DNA of 64,000 nucleotides, taken from NCBI GenBank assembly GCA_000721275.1, contig JOFO01000032.1, positions 1 through 64,000 on the forward strand. Reading direction: 5' to 3'. The position numbers and the translations under genes were made by a program. This DNA comes from Microtetraspora glauca (lineage in GTDB: Bacteria > Actinomycetota > Actinomycetes > Streptomycetales > Streptomycetaceae). Under the pieces are notes generated by a model. It was given only the letters and a program-made list of their open reading frames with translations, did no database searches and was not told the origin of the DNA. Below, piece after piece: positions 24,559 to 32,921 of this stretch. How positions within the stretch are numbered: the first letter of the stretch is position 1; the number at the start of each line of letters is the position of its first letter.

Positions 24559-25035
24559 TCAGGCGCACTCGGTCGGGCCGATACCTTTCAGACGCTCGGT
24601 CACGCGGGCGAGCGTGGCGGCGAAAACGCCCAGCTGCTCGGCAGGCACATCCCCGAACAAAGCCGCGGCAAGCTCGTCACGGCCGCCGCGCAGCGCCAAG
24701 GTGACCTTCCGGCCCTCCTCGCTCAGCGAGACCAGGGTCGCGCGCCGGTCGGTGGGGTGCGCCTGCCGCACCACCAGCCCGTCTTCCTGGAGCGCGTCGA
24801 GGAGGCCGGTGACGTTGCGAGGGGTGACCCCCAGGCGCCCGGCCAAGGCGCGCTGCGTCATCGGCCCGTCGTGGAACAGCGCCCACAGCACCCCCGCCCG
24901 CGCCGTGGTCAGCCCCCGCTCGGCCATGCCTCGCGTCATCATCGCGCCCAGTACCTCGGCCAGCTCGAAGAGCCCGTCCAGCGAAGCCCTGGCGGTGACC
25001 CGCCCTCCGGCCATATCGTGAAGTGACTTCACCAT
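24559..25035 (-). CDS. MarR family transcriptional regulator
   Basis: 158 aa from ATG 25035, seven bases after GGAGG. MarR winged helix: LTTARAGVLWALFHDGPMTQRALAGRLGVT, RNVTGLLDALQEDGLVVRQAHPTDRRATLVSLSEEGR, the DRR wing being diagnostic. Terminal helices mediate dimerisation. It is transcribed away from the methyltransferase gene at 25093, and the 57-bp gap must hold both promoters, so it probably controls that operon and itself. The ligand is unknown. Confidence 0.92.
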   Translation of the reverse strand: MVKSLHDMAGGRVTARASLDGLFELAEVLGAMMTRGMAERGLTTARAGVLWALFHDGPMTQRALAGRLGVTPRNVTGLLDALQEDGLVVRQAHPTDRRATLVSLSEEGRKVTLALRGGRDELAAALFGDVPAEQLGVFAATLARVTERLKGIGPTECA

Positions 25036-25092
25036 GTAGTACCTCCGCATAACAGGGTAGTCCCCGAGGCTTCCGCAGAGGAGACGGTCACC

Positions 25093-25755
25093 ATGGCGCA
25101 ACCGCTCAAGCCCCACCCCCTGTTCGCCCGCTTCTACGCCACCCTGGCCGGCCCCGTCCTGGAGAAGGCGGGCATCGCCGAACACCGCAGGAGACTCCTG
25201 GCTGGTCTGACCGGCGATGTCATCGAGATCGGCGCGGGCAACGGCCTGAACTTCCCCCACTACCCGCCCGAGGTGACCCGCGTCGTCGCCGTCGAACCGG
25301 AGCCGAACCTCCGCACCCTCGCCCAGACCGAAGCCCGCAGCGCACCCGTCCCTGTGGAGATCGAGTCCGCACGGGCCGAACGTCTGCCCTTCCCCGACGC
25401 GTCGTTCGACGCGGCCGTGGTGTGCCTGACCCTGTGCTCCATCGCCGACCCCGGCACAGCACTCGTCGAACTCCGCCGGGTGCTCCGTCCCGACGGACAA
25501 CTCCGGTTCTTCGAACACGTCCGGTCCGGCTCGCCCGCGATGCGACGCGTCCAGCGCGTACTCGACGCCACCGTCTGGCCCCGGCTGATGGGCGGCTGCC
25601 ACACCGGCCGCGACACTCACACCGCCCTCACCACCGCCGGTTTCACCCTCACCGCCGTCGACCGCTTCGACTTCCCCGCGACCCGGATCCCGATGCCCGC
25701 CGCCACCCACATCCTCGGCACCGCCGTCCGCAGCGACCACGGAGGAACCCCGTGA
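25093..25755 (+). CDS. UbiE/Coq5-like SAM methyltransferase
   Basis: 220 aa from ATG 25093 after GAGGAG. SAM-binding loop VIEIGAGNGLNFPHYP, motif II VVAVEPEPNLRTLA, motif IV FPDASFDAAVVCLTLCSI, then VLRPDGQLRFFEHVRS, the order seen in UbiE-type enzymes. The C-terminal GGCHTGRDTHTALTTAGF is typical of a group with the GxxHxxRD pattern. The substrate is unknown. Its stop overlaps the GTG of the next gene, giving a two-gene operon divergent from the MarR regulator. Confidence 0.88.
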   Translation: MAQPLKPHPLFARFYATLAGPVLEKAGIAEHRRRLLAGLTGDVIEIGAGNGLNFPHYPPEVTRVVAVEPEPNLRTLAQTEARSAPVPVEIESARAERLPFPDASFDAAVVCLTLCSIADPGTALVELRRVLRPDGQLRFFEHVRSGSPAMRRVQRVLDATVWPRLMGGCHTGRDTHTALTTAGFTLTAVDRFDFPATRIPMPAATHILGTAVRSDHGGTP

Positions 25756-26174
25756 CCACCCCGAACGACAAGCCCCAGCCAGCTTCACCGGCGAAGCCGA
25801 CCATCGCCCGAGCCGCCGCCGGGATGCTGGAACACCTGGCTGACAAACTCGGCGCACACGCCTCCGTGCGGGCCGTCTACGGCGAGCCCGTCTCCCAGGG
25901 CAGGGTCACCGTCATCCCCGTAGCCGAGATCGCCTACGGATTCGGCGGCGGCGCCGGCCGCGACACCACGGCAGCCAAGAACGGCGAGGGTGGCGGAGGC
26001 GGGGGCGGAGCCGCGGCCCGCCCTCGCGGATTCATCATGATCAAGGACGACACGGCCGTCTTCACGCCGCTGCGAAACCCGTGGGCGGATACTGCGGCAA
26101 TCTTCGCCGCCGTCCTGGCAGGCGTGGCCACCCCACGGCTCGTACGCAGTCTTACCCGCCGGCGCACCCGCTGA
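25752..26174 (+). CDS. GerW/YtfJ-like protein
   Basis: 140 aa from GTG 25752, overlapping the methyltransferase stop. The core VRAVYGEPVSQGRVTVIPVAEIAYGFGGGAG matches the spore-protein GerW/YtfJ family. A Gly-rich loop (about 80-92) follows, then RPRGFIMIKDDTAVFTPLR, and a short hydrophobic C-terminal segment (AAIFAAVLAGVA) that may anchor it in the membrane. The family's biochemical role is not settled; in Bacillus it is tied to spore germination. In this MarR-controlled operon it probably acts in stress response. Confidence 0.8.
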   Translation: MTTPNDKPQPASPAKPTIARAAAGMLEHLADKLGAHASVRAVYGEPVSQGRVTVIPVAEIAYGFGGGAGRDTTAAKNGEGGGGGGGAAARPRGFIMIKDDTAVFTPLRNPWADTAAIFAAVLAGVATPRLVRSLTRRRTR

Positions 26175-26232
26175 CTTCTGTACCGCAACTACTCACGGCC
26201 GAAGTCGTCAACCGTGGATCCGGGGACGAGTC

Positions 26233-26540
26233 TCACGGGGCGATAGGGCCGCTGTTCCTGTCCGGGTGTGCCGACAGGACGTAGCGGGTGGCGGAAAGGT
26301 TGGACAAGCCAAAGAGCTCCATCAGCCGGACCGGGTCGGCGCTGTGGCGTGCCTCGTCAACGATGCGGTCCACGCGCAGGCGGCCGGCTGGCAGGCCGAC
26401 GCGCTGGAAAAGGTGCTGGACGACGCCAGCGCTGATGGGTGGGGCGGAATCGTCGACGGCGGTGTTGCGGGTGACAAAGAGGTGAGGGTTGGAGCTGTCT
26501 GGCCAGCGCCGGTGGCGTTGAAGTTCCCAGGCTGTGGCCA
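26233..26540 (-). pseudogene. Integrase / recombinase C-terminal remnant
   Basis: The minus strand reads LRLATAWELQRHRRWPDS, HLFVTRNTAVDDSAPPIS, then RLRVDRIVDEARHSADPVRLMELFGLS and SATRYVLSAHPDR to a stop at 26233-26235. EARHSADP followed by a short helix and a Tyr (RYVLSAHPDR) fits the catalytic His-Arg and Tyr of a tyrosine-recombinase-like end. The upstream two thirds are missing. It marks a lost integrated element. Confidence 0.6.
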
Positions 26541-26614
26541 GGCGCAGGGTGAAGGATATGCCGACCCCCGCGAAGTGTCTCGGATCTGTCCCGGCCCTCC
26601 CACAGGGAAGTCAC

Positions 26615-27610
26615 ATGCGCGGCATGGGGCCTGCGGTTGCTGGCAGTGTCCGGCCCATGATTAACGGTTTGTCAGCGCGGGCCGCCCGATGGCAGCGACG
26701 CCGGGCAGATGAGGCCATCGCGCAGCTCCGCCGCGATGTCGAAACGCTCGGCATCGGCCCCGTTCCTGCTGCGGTCCGCATCGCTCTGCGGGCACGGTTT
26801 CAAAAGCAGGTGGCGACGTGGCTCGTGTCCATTCCGCTCGCCTTGGTGGTCGTCGTCTACCTCCTCCGCCTGGTGACGGACTGGATCGTGAACGGTGCAC
26901 CCGCCGAGTTCGGGTACGTCCACGGGGACGGCTCCACGCGGGCTGACGTGGCGAACACCGCGTTGCTCTTCGCCCCCAGCATCATCCTCATCCTTGCTAC
27001 GCGAGGCGTCGGCTCTTTCGTCGGCGCCGCCTTCAACTTGCCTGGTCACACCTTCGGCCGCCTCGAAACGTGGGCTGCTCTGATCAAGGACTGCGCGGAG
27101 ATCTACAGGGCCCCTGGACGTGTCCGCCCCACGATGGCCCTGCCGAGTCTCCGGCACGCGCTCCTAAGTGTGCACGGCGCCAGCTCCATGCGCGGGAGCA
27201 TCCCGCGCACCGCACTGCGGCGCAGGCTCATGGCCCGCCGTCATGCCGTGCGGGTCGTCGCCTCGCTCCGGTCCGCCTCCGCCGAACTCGACGTCGACCC
27301 CCGGGCCGGGGCCGTGAAGGTCGGCCGTCTCGCGCTCAAGATCAGCGAACGGTACGCCGAGGGGAGGGTGGGCGCTCTCCTCGATGAGAACGAGCTTGTT
27401 CACCGCAGCCGCTACGCGGAGGCGCTCCAGCTCGTCCTCGCCGCCATGGCGGTGGCCGGGCTCGTCGCCCTGGCGAAGGCCCTTGGTCTGCCCGATCTCG
27501 CGCTCGCTGCCGCCGTGGTGATCGTGGTCACCCTGGTCTACCGCCATTCGGTGATGCGCGGCGTTGAACTTCTGGCCGTTCTTGTCCCGCTGATGGTGGT
27601 CGTGCAGTAG
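26615..27610 (+). CDS. Hypothetical membrane protein, 331 aa
   Basis: Starts at ATG 26615 after GGGAAG; ATG 26657 is possible. The N-terminal 60 residues are basic and helical (ARAARWQRRRADEAIAQLRRD). Membrane segments are likely at about 67-87 (TWLVSIPLALVVVVYLLRL), 115-135 (LLFAPSIILILATRGVGSFV), and two or three near the C-terminus (QLVLAAMAVAGLVALA, AAAVVIVVTLVYRH, VELLAVLVPLMVVV). A cytoplasmic domain of about 120 residues lies between. I recognise no family. It ends before a strong terminator and seems monocistronic. Confidence 0.7.
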   Translation: MRGMGPAVAGSVRPMINGLSARAARWQRRRADEAIAQLRRDVETLGIGPVPAAVRIALRARFQKQVATWLVSIPLALVVVVYLLRLVTDWIVNGAPAEFGYVHGDGSTRADVANTALLFAPSIILILATRGVGSFVGAAFNLPGHTFGRLETWAALIKDCAEIYRAPGRVRPTMALPSLRHALLSVHGASSMRGSIPRTALRRRLMARRHAVRVVASLRSASAELDVDPRAGAVKVGRLALKISERYAEGRVGALLDENELVHRSRYAEALQLVLAAMAVAGLVALAKALGLPDLALAAAVVIVVTLVYRHSVMRGVELLAVLVPLMVVVQ

Positions 27611-27637
27611 GCCCGTCCGGCCGCTTCACGACGGCGC

Positions 27638-27684
27638 GAGGTGAGGTGGAGCACCGCGGCCGGCACGGTGCTCCACCTCACCTC
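27638..27684. terminator. Strong bidirectional terminator
   Basis: Perfect 19-bp arms GAGGTGAGGTGGAGCACCG and complement around a short loop. It serves the membrane-protein gene on the left and the leftward Nudix remnant on the right. Confidence 0.9.
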
Positions 27685-27695
27685 AGGCACCGGTC

Positions 27696-27854
27696 TCAGT
27701 AGAGCGGTTCGCCGGACGACAGCCAGCGGGCGACGAGCTCTGCGACCTCGGGAGGCTGGATGTCGAGCGCTGCCCACGCCTCCGTCCGCGTCCGGCGGAT
27801 CGTCAGGATCCGGTCCTCGGGGGTGAGCAGGACAGCACGTACGCGGCCGGTCAC
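27696..27854 (-). pseudogene. Nudix hydrolase with its catalytic box deleted
   Basis: 52 codons from GTG 27854. Residues 1-26 (GRVRAVLLTPEDRILTIRRTR) are the first strands of a Nudix protein. They are joined directly to AALDIQPPEVAELVARWL, which is normally the C-terminal helix of the same family. The central part with the Nudix box is gone, as if an in-frame deletion removed it. The short ORF remains open but cannot be an active hydrolase. Confidence 0.6.
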
Positions 27855-27889
27855 GATGCCGGGGCCCAGGAGGTCGCGGTCGGCTGGGG

Positions 27890-28164
27890 GTCGTCAACGC
27901 TCACCCGGCGGTCCGGGCCGGGGTGCAGGCGGCGGTCGACGAGTACGAGGCCCGCGAGACGCTGGAGGCTCAGGTCGCACGCGACGCCGACAAGCTCGAA
28001 TGCCTCTTCCAGGCCGTCGAGTACCGCGAGCAGGGTTACTCGCTTACCCAGAACTGGATCGACACGTCGCTCGCCTCGCTCACCACGACATCCGCGAAGT
28101 CCCTCCCCGAGGCCGCCCTGAACGGCTCCTCCCTGGACTGGCAGAAGAACGTCCGCCCCCCTGA
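27890..28164 (+). pseudogene. HD-domain phosphohydrolase C-terminal remnant
   Basis: The frame reads HPAVRAGVQAAVDEYEARET, AQVARDADKLECLFQAVEY and QGYSLTQNWIDTSLASL, the C-terminal half of YfbR/HDDC2-like HD phosphohydrolases. The late Asp of the metal site is in RDADKLE; the first H and HD residues are missing. Reading then passes a C-run at 28155-28161 where a one-base shift would give a stop. A hairpin follows. Confidence 0.65.
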
Positions 28165-28180
28165 CCCCCGTCCAACGCGC

Positions 28181-28209
28181 AAGGCTCCCAGCATCGCGCT
28201 GGGAGCCTT
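28181..28209 (+). terminator. Terminator hairpin
   Basis: AAGGCTCCCAGC / GCTGGGAGCCTT with loop ATCGC, ending in a short T run. It closes the HD remnant unit. Confidence 0.85.
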
Positions 28210-28369
28210 GCTGCTGGTGGTCCGGCATCTATCGGCCACCGGGTCGGATCGACGACTCGCCGGGGCGGGGTCACCACTCCGAGCGCCGCACCGCCGGTCC
28301 TCGCCCGGATCGATGCCAACCAGCGCAGCGCTAAGTACGCTTGTCGTTCTCACGGCGGAGGGTGGGCGC

Positions 28370-28612
28370 ATGTCGTGGCGCGAGAAAGTCATGCTGAGTG
28401 CGGTACTCGTGATCGTCGGTTCCTTCCTGTACGCCATTTTCATCGAAGACAGCTTCGGCCTCTACCTGCCGGTCATCGCTGCCTTCGTGGTGCTGATAGC
28501 AGTCGGCTCGTCCGACGGGAACAGCGACGGTGATTCCGGCGGCGGGTCCGGCCATAGCGGCCGCTCCTCTGATGACGACGGCTTCGGATGCGGCGGGTGC
28601 GGCGGTGACTGA
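28370..28612 (+). CDS. Small membrane protein with Gly/Ser/Asp-rich tail, 80 aa
   Basis: ATG 28370, seven bases after GGAGGG. Two hydrophobic segments (VMLSAVLVIVGSFLYAIFI and YLPVIAAFVVLIAVGSS) form a hairpin in the membrane. The last 30 residues are Gly, Ser and Asp, ending in GCGGCGGD with Cys residues. The composition resembles small membrane proteins with low-complexity tails in streptomycetes. No function is known to me. It stands alone between the HD remnant and the helicase gene on the opposite strand. Confidence 0.65.
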   Translation: MSWREKVMLSAVLVIVGSFLYAIFIEDSFGLYLPVIAAFVVLIAVGSSDGNSDGDSGGGSGHSGRSSDDDGFGCGGCGGD

Positions 28613-28779
28613 GTGGCACCCCGCTCGGGCCACGCACGAGCCGTACGAGGACGCCGCCGACAACATTCGCCCGCGCACTCGGCCGCGAGGAATTCGGCAC
28701 GCTCAGCCGGTCCAGCCGCGTCTCGGCTACGACGCGTTTCGGGAAGCCGGCCCTGCTGCGCGGGGCAGGGCCGACCGGG

Positions 28780-31476
28780 TCAGGCCCAGGTGACGCCGAG
28801 GCCGGCGAGCGCGGTGCGCTGGGTTTCGTTGAGTGTGTCGCGGCGCTGTTTGGTGTTGGCGTACCAGATGCCGAGCTTGTGCTCGTGGGGTTCGCCGTCG
28901 ATGAGGAGGGTCTCGGTGTGGCTCCGGGCGGGGGTGGCGCCGGTGCCTTCGCGGGCGGTGAACTGGGCGAGGGCGGCCAGGCCGCGGCGGAAGCCCGCTG
29001 GCATCTTCCCCTCCCGTTTCCCTGCCGTGTTGCGGGTGGCGGGGGCTGGTTCGGGGGGCGGGGTGATGCCGAGAGTGGTCAGGCGGGTGCGCTGTTCGTC
29101 GGTGAGGTCGGGCCAGGCGCGGTGCTGGCGGGTGATCCAGGCGCCGAGGTCGTCGCCGTCGTAGACGACGCCGGGGGCGATGTCGGGCAGGTGGCCGTCG
29201 GGTTCGTCGGCGGCGAGGCAAGCGAGGACGCGGTGGTGGCGCTGCCAGTCCAGCGGCCAGGGGCAGTTCCAGTCCGGGTCGATCTCCGCGAGCTGCGCGG
29301 CGCGGGTCGTGGCGCGGTCGGGGTCTTTGCCGAGGGCGCCGGGGCGGCGGAGGTTGGCGATCAGCCGGCCGATCGCGAGCGTGTCCTGGTCGGTCTCGCC
29401 CCACTGCGCGTCCTGGCGGGGGGCGAGGTGGCCGTGGGCGCGGTGGTAGGAGCGCAGGGCGGCCAGCTTCGTCTCCCATGCCTCGTCGCCCGGCTCCCAG
29501 ACCATGCCCTCGGCGTCGAGCTGTTCCTTGCGGTGGGGCTCCAGGGTGCCGGCGCGAAGGTTCTTGCGCTGCTGGTGGACCCAGCGGCCCAGCGGGAACT
29601 CCTTCACCCCGGATGCGGTGGCGATCGTGGTGACGGTGTCGTAGGGGACGGCGTGCAGGCCCTCGATGCCGTTCTGGGCGCGCCAGCGGCGCAGGGCCTG
29701 GTAGCCCTCCAGCCACACCAGGGACTCAGGGCGGTAGACGCGGGTGCGCAGGAACGCCGCGATCGTCGCCGGGTCGCGGGGGGTGGCGAAGTGCAGCAAA
29801 GGGGACTCGGGCGCGGTCTGCGCGGCGCCGTCGAGGTCGTCCTGCTCCTTGCCGTCGCGAGCGCCGTCTTCGCCTGCTGGGGCGGTGGTGGGGATGATGC
29901 GGCCGTCCTCGTCGCGGTGGACGTGGGTGGTGCGGTGGTGTTCGCGGCGGGTGAGGGCGCGGGAGGCGATGTCGGCGACGAGGTGTTCGGAGTGGGAGCG
30001 CAGGCCGTTGAGGACGGCGACGAGGGGTTCGTAGGAGGCGGAGGCGATCATGTTCTTGGGGTCTTCGCCGGGCTGGAGGAAGACGGGGACGATGATCCGG
30101 GCGGTCTTCGTGGTGCCGTCGGGGTTGGGGCGCAGGGCGCGGCCGATGTTCTGGACGATCTCGACCTGGGAGCCTCTGGTGTCGGCGAAGCAGACGGCCT
30201 GGACGCCGCGTTCGCCGGTGATGTCGACGCCCTCCCCGAGGACGCGGACGGAGGCGAGGAAGGCGCGGTGGGAGCGGCGGGAGTGCTTGTCGATGCCGTT
30301 GGCGAACTGCTCGATGGTCCGGCGGCGCTCGGTGACCGTGTGGTCGCCGCACAGCCACGCCGACCACACGCGGTCCGGGGGGACGTGGCGGCCGGGGTCG
30401 AGGTCGTAGAGACGGGCCTTGATCGACGAGGCCGGCATCGTCTCGGCGGCAGCGAGAGCGTCGAGGGTCGGCTCGTTGGCGTACAGCTCGGCGGCGGTCT
30501 TGGGGAGCTTGGCGGCGAACGCCTCGGCTTCCTCCACCCGGTGGTGGAACGTCATGACGGTCTTGAGGTTGTGGCGGGCGGCGTGCTCCAGCAGCGCGGT
30601 CTGGAGCAGGGCGAGGCGGCGGCCGCGCGGCGCTTCCGCGGAGGGGACGGGGCGCGGGTCGGGGTCGGGGTCGCGGATCTCCAGCACGTCGATCTCGAAC
30701 CCGGCGAGGATCTCCCGGGTGATCGCCTCCGACAGCCCGAGCTCGTGGATCCACTCGCCGCAGACGCCGTCCGGGTCATCGGTCATGGAGACGATCGGCG
30801 TCTCCTCGCCGTCGGTCCCGGGGCGGGGCGCGGCGAGGATCCTCGGGGTGGCGGTCATGTAGAGGCGGAAGGCGGCGGGGATGCGGGTGTTGTCGTGGAT
30901 CGCGGCCCAGGGCCGGGCGGCGTCACCGACCGTGCCGTGGGCCTCGTCGACGATGGCCAGGTCGAAGCCGTCCAGGCGCTGCCCGTACATCCGCTCCCCG
31001 CCCGCCAGCGCCATCTCCAGCGGGCCCCTCACCTTCGCGACGCCGGTGATGTCCCACGGGTCGTCGCGGTCGACGAGGGAGGCGTACGTCGCGAACACCA
31101 CCACCGGCCCGGAGGACGCCCACAGGGCGAGCTGGATCGGGTTCGTCGTGACGCGGACCCCGAGCTCTTCCAGGACTTCGTCGCCATGGAGGGAGCAGAC
31201 CGCCACCATGGGGGCGGTGTGGCCGACCCGGCGCCAGGCCTGCGCGGTCTGGGCGAGGAGGTCGAGGGTCGGCACCATGACCAGGATCCGGCCGTTCAGG
31301 AAGAACTGCCGGGCTGCGGCCGCGGCGGTGATGGTCTTGCCGGAGCCGGTCGCCGACACGTACGTCGCCCGCTCGCCCTCGGGCCTGGGTGTGCGCAGAT
31401 GGGGCCAGCCGAGCCACGCCTGGATCGCGTCCAGGCCTGCCTTCTGATGCTCCCGCAGCTGGATCGTCGTGCTCAC
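28780..31476 (-). CDS. DEAD/DEAH helicase with C-terminal helicase-associated repeats
   Basis: 898 aa from GTG 31476, after AAGGAGACC. SF2 motifs are clear: Walker A YVSATGSGKT, DEAH box (AIVDEAHGT), motif III YMTATPR, and motifs V/VI VLGEGVDITGERG and VEIVQNIGRALRPN. After about residue 600 come helicase-associated domains (FPLGRWVHQQRKNL, DQDTLAIGRLIANLRRPG, HKLGIWYANTKQRR). Helicases of this build, including TtrA-like proteins, sit near ends of linear Streptomyces replicons and help transfer or replication. The tpg-tap genes are immediately upstream on the same strand, which supports a replicon-end role. Confidence 0.9.
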   Translation of the reverse strand: MSTTIQLREHQKAGLDAIQAWLGWPHLRTPRPEGERATYVSATGSGKTITAAAAARQFFLNGRILVMVPTLDLLAQTAQAWRRVGHTAPMVAVCSLHGDEVLEELGVRVTTNPIQLALWASSGPVVVFATYASLVDRDDPWDITGVAKVRGPLEMALAGGERMYGQRLDGFDLAIVDEAHGTVGDAARPWAAIHDNTRIPAAFRLYMTATPRILAAPRPGTDGEETPIVSMTDDPDGVCGEWIHELGLSEAITREILAGFEIDVLEIRDPDPDPRPVPSAEAPRGRRLALLQTALLEHAARHNLKTVMTFHHRVEEAEAFAAKLPKTAAELYANEPTLDALAAAETMPASSIKARLYDLDPGRHVPPDRVWSAWLCGDHTVTERRRTIEQFANGIDKHSRRSHRAFLASVRVLGEGVDITGERGVQAVCFADTRGSQVEIVQNIGRALRPNPDGTTKTARIIVPVFLQPGEDPKNMIASASYEPLVAVLNGLRSHSEHLVADIASRALTRREHHRTTHVHRDEDGRIIPTTAPAGEDGARDGKEQDDLDGAAQTAPESPLLHFATPRDPATIAAFLRTRVYRPESLVWLEGYQALRRWRAQNGIEGLHAVPYDTVTTIATASGVKEFPLGRWVHQQRKNLRAGTLEPHRKEQLDAEGMVWEPGDEAWETKLAALRSYHRAHGHLAPRQDAQWGETDQDTLAIGRLIANLRRPGALGKDPDRATTRAAQLAEIDPDWNCPWPLDWQRHHRVLACLAADEPDGHLPDIAPGVVYDGDDLGAWITRQHRAWPDLTDEQRTRLTTLGITPPPEPAPATRNTAGKREGKMPAGFRRGLAALAQFTAREGTGATPARSHTETLLIDGEPHEHKLGIWYANTKQRRDTLNETQRTALAGLGVTWA

Positions 31477-31547
31477 GGGACCTGGTCTCCTTCGGGAAGC
31501 GGGGGCGTCGTGCACAGCGGACGTCGCCGGGAGGTTCACGTGCTTGG

Positions 31548-31736
31548 TCACCGTCTACTTCTGCGGGCCCGGGTCGGCGAGGTGTTCGGGGGCGGTGCCC
31601 GGACGCCGCGGTGAGCGTCGGCATCTGTCTGCCGGGCCCGGGTGGCTGCCTCGGCGACCTCGGCGGCGATCTGCGCGGCCAGGTCGGCGGCGTGTCGGCG
31701 GACGGCGTCGCGGGCGACGTCCTGCAGGCTCCACAT
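31548..31736 (-). CDS. Small hypothetical protein downstream of the tap-tpg genes
   Basis: About 62 aa from ATG 31736, with GTG 31742 as an alternative. The N-terminal helix WSLQDVARDAVRRHAADLAAQIAAEVAEAATRARQ is amphipathic and likely forms a coiled coil. The rest is disordered and basic. The start lies just past the stop of the upstream Cys-rich gene, so it is translated in series with it. No known domain. Confidence 0.5.
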   Translation of the reverse strand: MWSLQDVARDAVRRHAADLAAQIAAEVAEAATRARQTDADAHRGVRAPPPNTSPTRARRSRR

Positions 31737-31738
31737 GC

Positions 31739-31969
31739 TCACCGCTCGTCCCCGTCCCGAGAGGTGGCTGCCGGCAGGGCGTACAGCGCTTCGAGGCCGG
31801 CGATCTCCTGCCGGACGGCCCGGGGTGTCATGCAGCGCAGGACGCAGCCGGGGGTGCCGCGGCCCGGGCATCCGTCGTGGTGAGTGAAGGTGGCATCGCA
31901 GGTGTCGCAGGCAAGCCACTGCGGCGCGTGCGTGGCGGAGCTCAGCCGGTGACGGCAGATGCGAGCCAT
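31739..31969 (-). CDS. Small Cys/His-rich putative zinc-binding protein
   Basis: 76 aa from ATG 31969. RICRHRLSSATHAPQWLACDTCDATFTHHDGCPGRGTPGC shows a CxxC and several His/Cys residues able to bind zinc. A helix EIAGLEALYALPA follows. The stop TGA at 31739-31741 abuts the next gene. Such small zinc proteins are common in conjugative and telomeric operons of Streptomyces. The function is unknown. Confidence 0.55.
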   Translation of the reverse strand: MARICRHRLSSATHAPQWLACDTCDATFTHHDGCPGRGTPGCVLRCMTPRAVRQEIAGLEALYALPAATSRDGDER

Positions 31970-31975
31970 CTCTAC

Positions 31976-32360
31976 TCACCCCCCCTTCCTCCGGTGCGGG
32001 CGGGGCGTTCTCGGCTCGCTGCTGGGCGAGGCCCCGCACCGAGGCGGCGTGTCCGCGCTGGCGCTGCCGGGCATCTGCCATGGACGCCAGAACAGTGCAG
32101 ACGGCGGCCACGGCGTCGGCCCATCCCTGCTCGTACGCTTCGCCGCGACCACCGGGAGCAGCGTCCTCCTCCTCGGCAACCGAGTTGTAGGTGCCGGCGA
32201 TGGCGCCGGCTTCGAGGGCGGCGAGCAGGCTGTCCGCCTGGTCGTCGCGGATGCCGGTGGCCGCGAGCACACCGAGCAGCTGCGCCCGGGCGTTGATACC
32301 GCGAGAAGTGTGATCGCGCATCTGGTGCTGGACGGCCTGCTCGTCCTCGGGGGCGGTCAC
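31976..32360 (-). CDS. Small protein with an apparent 3' frameshift in a G7 run
   Basis: GTG 32360 overlaps the tpg stop (GTGA). About 125 residues code well: SRGINARAQLLGVLAATGIRDDQ, LLAALEAGAIAGTYNSVAEEE, AVAAVCTVLASMADARQRQ. As written the frame does not stop but runs on to 31548, overlapping two small genes. A seven-G run (31979-31985) precedes a potential TGA at 31976-31978. Six Gs would end the protein there, just before the ribosome binding site of the next gene. I take the end at 31976 as the original. Function unknown. Confidence 0.45.
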
Positions 32361-32917
32361 AGGTCGAACTCGATGTGCTCGACGCCCAGCATGCGGACTT
32401 CCTCCAGGCTCGCCGCGCGGGTGCCGTGCTGCTGGAAGTACACGTCCTTCAGTGCGTCCGCGACGGCCTGCCGCATCTGCCGCTCGCCGCCGCGTTCCTG
32501 GGCGTCGAAGAGACGGCCGGCGTGGTGCGGGGGCAGGGCGAGGGTGAGGTGGCGTTCGCGGGCTTCGTCGGTGGTGCCGGCGGGGGCGGCGTAGCCGAGT
32601 TGGGCGCGTACGTCGATCATCACGCCCTGACTCGTCGCGGCTGCCTGCTTCGCTTTCTGTCGTACCTTCGGCTGCCATCGTTTGCGGACTTCGCCTGCCA
32701 TGCGGCCGGCGAGGTCGGGGCGGGGCTTTTTGATCTGGTCCTTCACGTACCGCTCGACGGTGCGCTGGGAGATGCCGAGGAGCTGGGCGACGGCCTTGGT
32801 GCTTTTGAGTTGCTTGACGAGGAACCGCATCTGGGCGCCCGCGGACTTGGGGGGCTGGCGGGTGAACGCCTTCTCCAGCATCTGCTCCAGGGCCTGGCCG
32901 ACCGACCTGATCGCCAT
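32357..32917 (-). CDS. tpg: Telomere terminal protein Tpg
   Basis: 186 aa from ATG 32917. It matches the Tpg family along its length: an N-terminal AFTRQPPKSAGAQMRFLVKQ, then the HTH STKAVAQLLGISQRTVERYVKDQIKKPRPDLAGRM (about 39-73), VRKRWQPKVRQKAKQAA, MIDVRAQLGYAAPAGTTDEAR, RHLTLALPPHHAGRLFDAQE, and the end VEHIEFDL. Tpg is covalently linked to the 5' ends of linear Streptomyces replicons and primes end-patching synthesis. The start lies five bases after the tap stop, so tap and tpg form an operon. Confidence 0.95.
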   Translation of the reverse strand: MAIRSVGQALEQMLEKAFTRQPPKSAGAQMRFLVKQLKSTKAVAQLLGISQRTVERYVKDQIKKPRPDLAGRMAGEVRKRWQPKVRQKAKQAAATSQGVMIDVRAQLGYAAPAGTTDEARERHLTLALPPHHAGRLFDAQERGGERQMRQAVADALKDVYFQQHGTRAASLEEVRMLGVEHIEFDL

Positions 32918-32921
32918 GGGT

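Noticed and set aside
28879..31614. Long open frame (about 900 codons) on the + strand across the helicase gene
   Set aside because: It mirrors the helicase gene on the other strand, has Gly/Val/Asp-rich low-order composition and no motifs. High-GC genes often leave the opposite strand open.
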